A stretch of 64,000 nt of DNA, taken from Brachionus koreanus (Eukaryota > Rotifera > Eurotatoria > Ploima > Brachionidae). Within the stretch, counting starts at the first letter, position 1. The number at the start of each line of letters is the position of its first letter. This document shows positions 59,601 to 64,000 of this stretch, piece after piece. Under the pieces are notes generated by a model. It saw only the letters and a list, made by a program, of their open reading frames with translations. It did no database searches and was not told the origin of the DNA. The translations under genes were made by a program, and so were the position numbers. Location of the stretch: positions 1,540,691-1,604,690 of the forward strand of contig PJRA01000524.1 in NCBI GenBank assembly GCA_016987375.1, written 5' to 3'.

Positions 59601-62600
59601 TCTGTTGTGTGGGTCCAGCCGCATAAATCATTCTCAAAGTTACATAAAAATCCGTCTAAATGATACAAACTTATTAGAAAAAAAAATTAATTAAATTTTT
59701 TCCTACTGTAAATCTGTGGTGTTGTTGTTGGACCAGGTGTCGAATGTGTCGGAAGAGAGAAATCAGGTTTTCTGATACATGTAGCATCATATTTGTTAAA
59801 TGATAAATCATCAAGACTTAAAGTTTTTTTTTTAATAAATTTTATTAACTTAAATCATATTTACGCAATATCCCCATTGATAGTTGTTCCACTAGTTCCA
59901 ACACCTAGTGTGCCCTCAACTATGATTTTATAGTCGTGATTAATATTGCTTAATGGAAGAACTGCTTGTTTCCAGTCTTTTTTATTTACACTCTGTTGTC
60001 CATTTATTTCCCATGACAATATTTTTGTTGTAAAATTAGCATCAGTGAAATAAACTCTCAAATAGCCGATTGAATTTCCGTATGCGTGATACCAAAATGA
60101 AAAACAGATTGATGGATCGTTAAAAGTTTCGCTTATAAGTAAAGCTTTATCATCTAAAATAGAATTTAAATTTCTTTTCAATTTAAAATTTTTTTAATTT
60201 AATTTACATTTAACACGAGGGCTAGATGCTTCTAAATAAATAAAAGTTCCATCTGAATTATTTAAAGTGCTAGAAAAAGATTTATTTAATTTATTTTATT
60301 CAATTTTAATTTTTTATTTTTCTTACTGATCTACATCTGGACCAGTGCTTGTAGAAGGTGTGCTACCTTGGTGTAAAAGCCAGTCAAAATCATCATCTAT
60401 TGAATTTGACCAGCTACAAAGTCCTGCTGTTTCAAAATCACAGTCTTTAATTTGATATTTTTTTTAACTTTCAGAAAGCTTTTTTGCATTAGTGAATTTT
60501 ACCTCCAGGATGCTTTCGACATGATCCTTTTCTTATCGATATATCATCAATAGCCAAATTGGCTTCTCCAATACCCACTCTTGTTACAGACTCAAAAATG
60601 ATGCTGTATCCATTTTGATCTTCGGGAATTTCCAATTCAAAGTTAACCCAATTATTAGATTGAGATGCTTTTTAGATTTAATTTTTAATCAAAATGTTTA
60701 GAATAAAATTTGGGAATAAATTTACGTGATGGAGCAAAAAGTAAATTCTCAGAACTTGAAACATTTGATTTTGAATAAACTTTTAGAAATGGTGTCACAC
60801 CGCCGTTTCTGTCATATTAAAATATTAAGTTAGAAAATTAAATAAAAATGAAAAAAATTTAAAGATATTAATTTTTTTATTTTAACTTACGAAAACATGT
60901 AAAAATTCAAACACCGTCCATAAGTTTGAGGATTAAAAATCATTGTATTAAATCTAGATATTTGATTTGATGTATAGGTAAGACCCTTTAAAATGACAAA
61001 ATAAATAAATATAATTAAAATCAATGGTTAGATTACATTTGACTTTAAGAAATATCCATCTTGAGTTTGTAAAGTATTATCAACAGATGGCTGGCTTCCA
61101 AATACAACATTACTAGGCTTTGATCGTTGCCATTTGTTTCCACTAGTTCCAGTTATTGTATATCCACATTGGTCTGATTCAAAATCACAATAGTGCGTAA
61201 CCGAACTGCCAAATTCTGAAATTGGAGGACATTGTTTATTTGGAATAAATTCAATTTCATCAATTGCCACATCTCCCGTATACGCTTGAAAAAAAAAAAC
61301 TGAAAATTTTTATCCTTTTATTTTTTATTTTATACATTTTCCGGCTACAGCTTCAAACACTATTCTATATTCAGGGTAATTTTTGTCTAAAACATTTAGA
61401 TGTGCACGCAGCCACACATTACCATGTTGAGAATTTCTTTGCCAAAGTGGTGTGGTAGTCAATCCGACAGGAGTCAATAATTTCACATTTAGTTCACCAA
61501 TCTTTAAAAAATATACAAATTTTTGTCAAATCATTAAAATATTTTATTACTGTTTCTCCATAAAGATGATAATAGAAAGTCAAGCAGTCTGAAAAATTTT
61601 TTTGTTTTTTAATTTTATTTATTTGATTTTTATAAACTTACGAGTATTTAATACAAGACTTGAATTAATAGGCTGGGATATTATTCTAGCAGAATCACCT
61701 TGTTTAACTCCACTAGTTTCTAGATAGATGTAATAGCCAGTTTTGGAAACATCTGTACTTGGACCAGTGTCTAGAGAGCTTGTTGAGCCTTTGAACAATT
61801 TCCACTTAAGTTTAGTGGTCGAGTCATCTGTCCAGCCGCATTTGTTGTTATTGTCGAATGAACAAGTTATATCATAAGATGGTAAAGGCTTGGTTGTTGT
61901 CATTAAAGGTGTTGTGGTCCACGAGGATAACTCGTTTATCACCTCTGGTGGCTGGAGAGTACAATTAGCATCAGCTAATAAAATGTCATCTATTGCAATG
62001 TGACCTTGACTGTTTTTGCCAACATTTCCAATGATATAAATCCTAAGCAATAGAAAAAAATTTCTTGTCTTTTTAAAAAAATTTCTGTAATTTACTTATA
62101 AGTCATATTTTTTGAATTGAATCCAACTGTGGCCAAAAGCCATTGATCTCCTTTATCTTTACTCAACTTCCATATAGTTTCTCTAGCATTATTTTCATAA
62201 ACTACATCAACTTGTATCGAACCAACTAAGTTTCCATTTATCGAATACCAAAAATTCATGCATCTGCTATCACTTGGCTCAAAAATAATACTGGACAAAA
62301 TAGCCTTTTGTTTGAAATAATTTAAAAAAAAGACCTAAGAAATTTTTTTTTTGAATTACTTTCTCATTTTCTCTTCTTGGTGAAGAAAGTTCAATAAAAG
62401 CATAATAACCTTTAGAAGTTCCGTATGAATGGTCTATCGAGGGTCCTACTGAGCTAGTTGTTTCACCAGTTCCTTCTTCCCAATCAAAATCGTCATTATT
62501 ACCCTCCAAATTAGACCAAAGACAAAATCTTGGATTTGATTCAAATGAACAAAAACCAATCGGACCACATTCTCTATTTTCAATTTTAACATCATCAATG

Positions 62601-63926
62601 GCTATATCCCCGTACCATGAACTACCAACTTGACCTTCGAATACAATTTGAAATTTTTCACTTGTTTTTACACTTAACTGAGCCAAATTCCACTCATTGC
62701 CATAATTTTTGTTTCTTGTCCATAAAGGAGAACTATAAACTCCATTTTCAGATTTTGTCAGGATGTTCAAAGCTCCAATGGTCGAACCCCACATGTGATA
62801 ATAAAAATCTAAACAATAGACGCCTTTGTCAAAGCTTTGTGTCAACAAACGAGCTAAATTTCCTTTATTTTGAGGATAGGATGACTCGATATACATGTAA
62901 TGACCAAGTGATGAACCGGTCGAGTGATCAACAGAAGGTCTTTAAAAAAATATTAAAAATCATTTTTTATTCTTTTTCCTTTAGATCATGCTTACCCTGT
63001 TTGAACAGAGGATGTAGAACCTGTGTTCCTGGTCCAATTAAAGTTTCCAGTCATATCATTTGTGTATCCACAAATTGATGGATCTTCAAAATCGCATTCT
63101 ATTTTCTGACAAGCTCCATCTGAAATAAATATATCATCTATGGCAATCACACCTTTAGCTCCATTTCCAATAACTCCTTCTAGTACAATCTTTTGAATTG
63201 AAATTTTTTTAAATTTAAATTGTTTTTGTATTAAATTTATATTTTTACATCAAAACTAAAATTAATTCCAAAATTAAGAGTAAATTTTTCAATGAGCCAA
63301 TTTCTTCCTTTGGATCCCTCAGCGGTAAAAGATGGAGTAACTAGAGCTCCTGATCCAGGCGTAATGTACATATTTAATTTTCCCACATTGTCTCCATAAA
63401 GATAATAAGCAAATTGCAAACAACTTGCCGAGTTTGCACTCTTGCTTACCAAAACAGATCGAATTCGAGCTTTTTGGTTCATTTGACTTGGAGCTGAACT
63501 ATCAATGTAGAGATACCATCCAGCTACAATTTAAATTTTTTTTTATATTAAGCCTTATTAAGTTTTTTCATTTGAATTACAAGATGTTCCTGTTGTAAAA
63601 TCAGTATTTGGTTGCCAAGCATTTGCAGATGATAAGCCTTGCTTTCGTTGCCAATTAAAATTTCCACTAAAATCATTACTCCATCCACAAATATCTCTCT
63701 CAAAATCACAATCAAAACTAGTCGAATCTTTACAGTTTTTATTTATTGATTAGTTTAAAAATATATTTTAATAAAAATATTATTTTACTTGAAGTAATTT
63801 GACCATTAGCATTTAAAAGTAAAGCTTGATATTTTTAAAAAAATTAAAATTATACATTAAATTTTTAAATTAACTGTTACCTAATAAAATTGTATAATTA
63901 AAACCCGAACGAAGTTTTTCGTTCAT
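29389..63926 (-). CDS. Giant MAM/LDLa repeat transmembrane receptor (complete)
   Basis: One gene of 74 coding exons by hand-read GT-AG junctions; coding length 28,578 nt (a multiple of 3), about 9,525 residues. Order: signal peptide ([20 protein letters not shown]), about 51 MAM domains (each C-D/N-F-E...W, GP-x-x-DHT, G-x-Y-x-Y-x-E-x-S, FWYHM-x-G, GDIA-x-DDI...C), 12 LDLa modules only after MAM 27, one EGF module, a transmembrane helix and a 70-residue tail with NPIY. MAM domains mediate adhesion and LDLa modules bind calcium and ligands; NPxY is an endocytic signal in LDL-receptor relatives. The layout resembles MALRD1-type proteins but is several times longer. It may be a cell-surface or cuticle/gut adhesion or scavenger receptor; function is inferred. 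Exon lists are in the block entries. Confidence 0.88.
32056..32299. mobile_element. TIR MITE family A, copy 2, in an intron of the giant gene
   Basis: Right end (read inward on the minus strand) TTAGCACTCAAAACCAGGAA matches the left end of the 6102-6433 copy. The left end TTAAAAATCAAAATCGAAAG is a diverged inverted version. The internal block AAAAAGTAACACAAA followed by GTCGAAAAAACC is shared with copy 1. The element is 244 bp, shorter than copy 1, and sits wholly in intron 31826-32387, accounting for much of its unusual size. Confidence 0.55.
32685..35709 (-). other. Giant receptor block E: 3.0-kb exon, MAM 44-49 with LDLa 7-10
   Basis: Single exon of 3,025 nt. It encodes most of MAM 44, all of 45-48 and the start of 49, with an LDLa module after each of MAM 45, 46, 47 and 48 (for example [20 protein letters not shown]). 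MAM-LDLa alternate strictly here. LDLa modules carry the calcium-box acidic residues (DCGDxSDE). A linker rich in Thr and Pro ([10 protein letters not shown]) precedes LDLa 9. Confidence 0.88.
36308..40306 (-). other. Giant receptor block D: MAM 38-44, LDLa 6
   Basis: Exons 40306-40197, 40140-40001, 39945-39878, 39818-39746, 39690-39637, 39587-39288, 39235-38718, 38664-38600, 38546-38294, 38240-38072, 38018-37182, 37125-36726, 36670-36555, 36502-36308. MAM 38 alone is cut into six exons. The following intron (35710-36307, 598 nt) is the longest in the gene; its GTAATT donor and TTTAG acceptor join GPSFDH to TTMTSNG in frame, so the gene is continuous across it. Confidence 0.82.
40352..46650 (-). 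other. Giant receptor block C: 6.3-kb exon, MAM 27-37 with LDLa 1-5
   Basis: One uninterrupted exon of 6,299 nt encoding the end of MAM 26, eleven complete MAM domains and five LDLa modules (after MAM 27, 28, 29, 36 and 37). LDLa 1 ([20 protein letters not shown]) and LDLa 4 ([20 protein letters not shown]) lack the first and third cysteines, which pair with each other in the canonical fold. The exon ends in a GTAAAT donor after ASYHK and continues into MAM 38. Confidence 0.9.
52825..52896 (-). tRNA. tRNA-Pro (UGG), minus-strand copy
   Basis: 72-nt cloverleaf: acceptor GGCCTGA/TCAGGCC, D-arm TGGTCTAGTGGT (A box), anticodon stem CTCGC/GCGAG with loop TTTGGGT gi­ving anticodon TGG, and T-arm GGTTCGATCCC (B box). 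Followed on the minus strand by a run of seven T, a Pol III terminator. Lies inside an intron of the giant MAM gene, same strand as that gene. Identical in all 72 positions to the plus-strand copy at 53111-53182. Confidence 0.97.
53111..53182 (+). tRNA. tRNA-Pro (UGG), plus-strand copy
   Basis: Identical to the tRNA at 52825-52896 but on the opposite strand, head-to-head, separated by 214 bp. It is terminated by eight T at 53183-53190. It is antisense to the host MAM gene. Flanking sequences of the two copies do not look alike, so only the tRNA body is duplicated or kept identical. Confidence 0.97.
58490..63926 (-). other. Giant receptor block A: signal peptide, MAM 1-8
   Basis: Twenty-two exons: 63926-63881, 63824-63789, 63727-63581, 63533-63249, 63189-62996, 62939-62360, 62304-62096, 62042-61642, 61588-61551, 61501-61336, 61284-61037, 60985-60901, 60808-60726, 60667-60503, 60444-60327, 60269-60208, 60154-59865, 59816-59707, 59655-59541, 59487-59332, 59271-59048, 58995-58490. 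The ATG at 63924-63926 opens [20 protein letters not shown] then ANGQITS, a convincing secretory signal split by the first two introns; the first MAM follows at once ([12 protein letters not shown]). No upstream domain is missing. Confidence 0.8.
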
Positions 63927-64000
63927 TTTTAAAATGTTTTATTAATTTCAATAAAAATCGAATTTTAGAACAAATAAAATAAAATATTTCTTAATAGTAA

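Noticed and set aside
41000..63000. CRISPR-like or satellite array suggested by the repeated words in the MAM region
   Set aside because: The repetition is at protein level with degenerate DNA and about 500-bp periodicity, fully explained by MAM modules.
29389..63926. Possibility that the MAM region is two or more adjacent genes
   Set aside because: The long introns at 35710-36307, 31826-32387 and 46651-46934 all have GT-AG ends that join MAM halves in frame, there is a single signal peptide (63.9 kb) and a single TM/tail (29.4-29.8 kb), and no internal stop or start signals are needed.

Overview
This is animal (metazoan) nuclear DNA, very A+T-rich, with the standard code, GT-AG introns mostly 40-60 nt long, compact convergent genes and many fossil transposons. 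The gene families (ANKRD13C, D-AKAP2/AKAP10, LSM4, a NIMA-like kinase, C/EBP-type bZIPs, a DUF268 protein, a neuropeptide-like precursor, a giant MAM/LDLa receptor) are animal. The short introns, base composition and repeat types suggest a small aquatic invertebrate such as a monogonont rotifer (Brachionus-like). That placement is inference and nothing in the window proves it.

Left part (1-28 kb): single-copy genes separated by repeats. In order they are ANKRD13C (-), a NEK-like kinase (+), a candidate neuropeptide precursor (-), AKAP10 (+) convergent with a very short bZIP protein (-), a full-length C/EBP-like bZIP (-), LSM4 (+), a third small bZIP (-) and an AT-hook-like ORF (-). The three bZIP genes lie within about 8.5 kb on one strand. 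The first is a zipper paralogue of the second with a ruined DNA-binding basic region, which suggests a dimer-only inhibitor. Between 12 and 28 kb lie fossils of several transposon classes: non-LTR reverse transcriptase pieces, tRNA-derived SINEs, a retroposed insert with a 16-bp target duplication, a MULE with an intact 9-bp target duplication, two piggyBac-type MITEs, a mariner and a CACTA/EnSpm-like fossil.

Right part (28-64 kb): an intronless DUF268 gene (+) converges on one enormous minus-strand gene that fills 63926 to 29389. Reading its splice sites by eye gives 74 coding exons. Their lengths sum to 28,578 nt, an exact multiple of three, predicting about 9,525 residues: signal peptide, about 51 MAM domains, 12 LDL-receptor class A modules confined to the C-terminal half, one EGF module, a transmembrane helix and a cytoplasmic tail with an NPxY motif. 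The gene starts and stops inside the window. One intron holds two identical tRNA-Pro(UGG) genes in head-to-head orientation, and another holds a MITE that has a relative at 6.1 kb.

The most interesting items are the giant receptor and its uneven intron distribution, the bZIP cluster with its DNA-binding-dead member, the inverted tRNA pair inside a transcribed intron, and the small-element families with recognisable ends. All exon models are hand readings of splice signals without transcript data.
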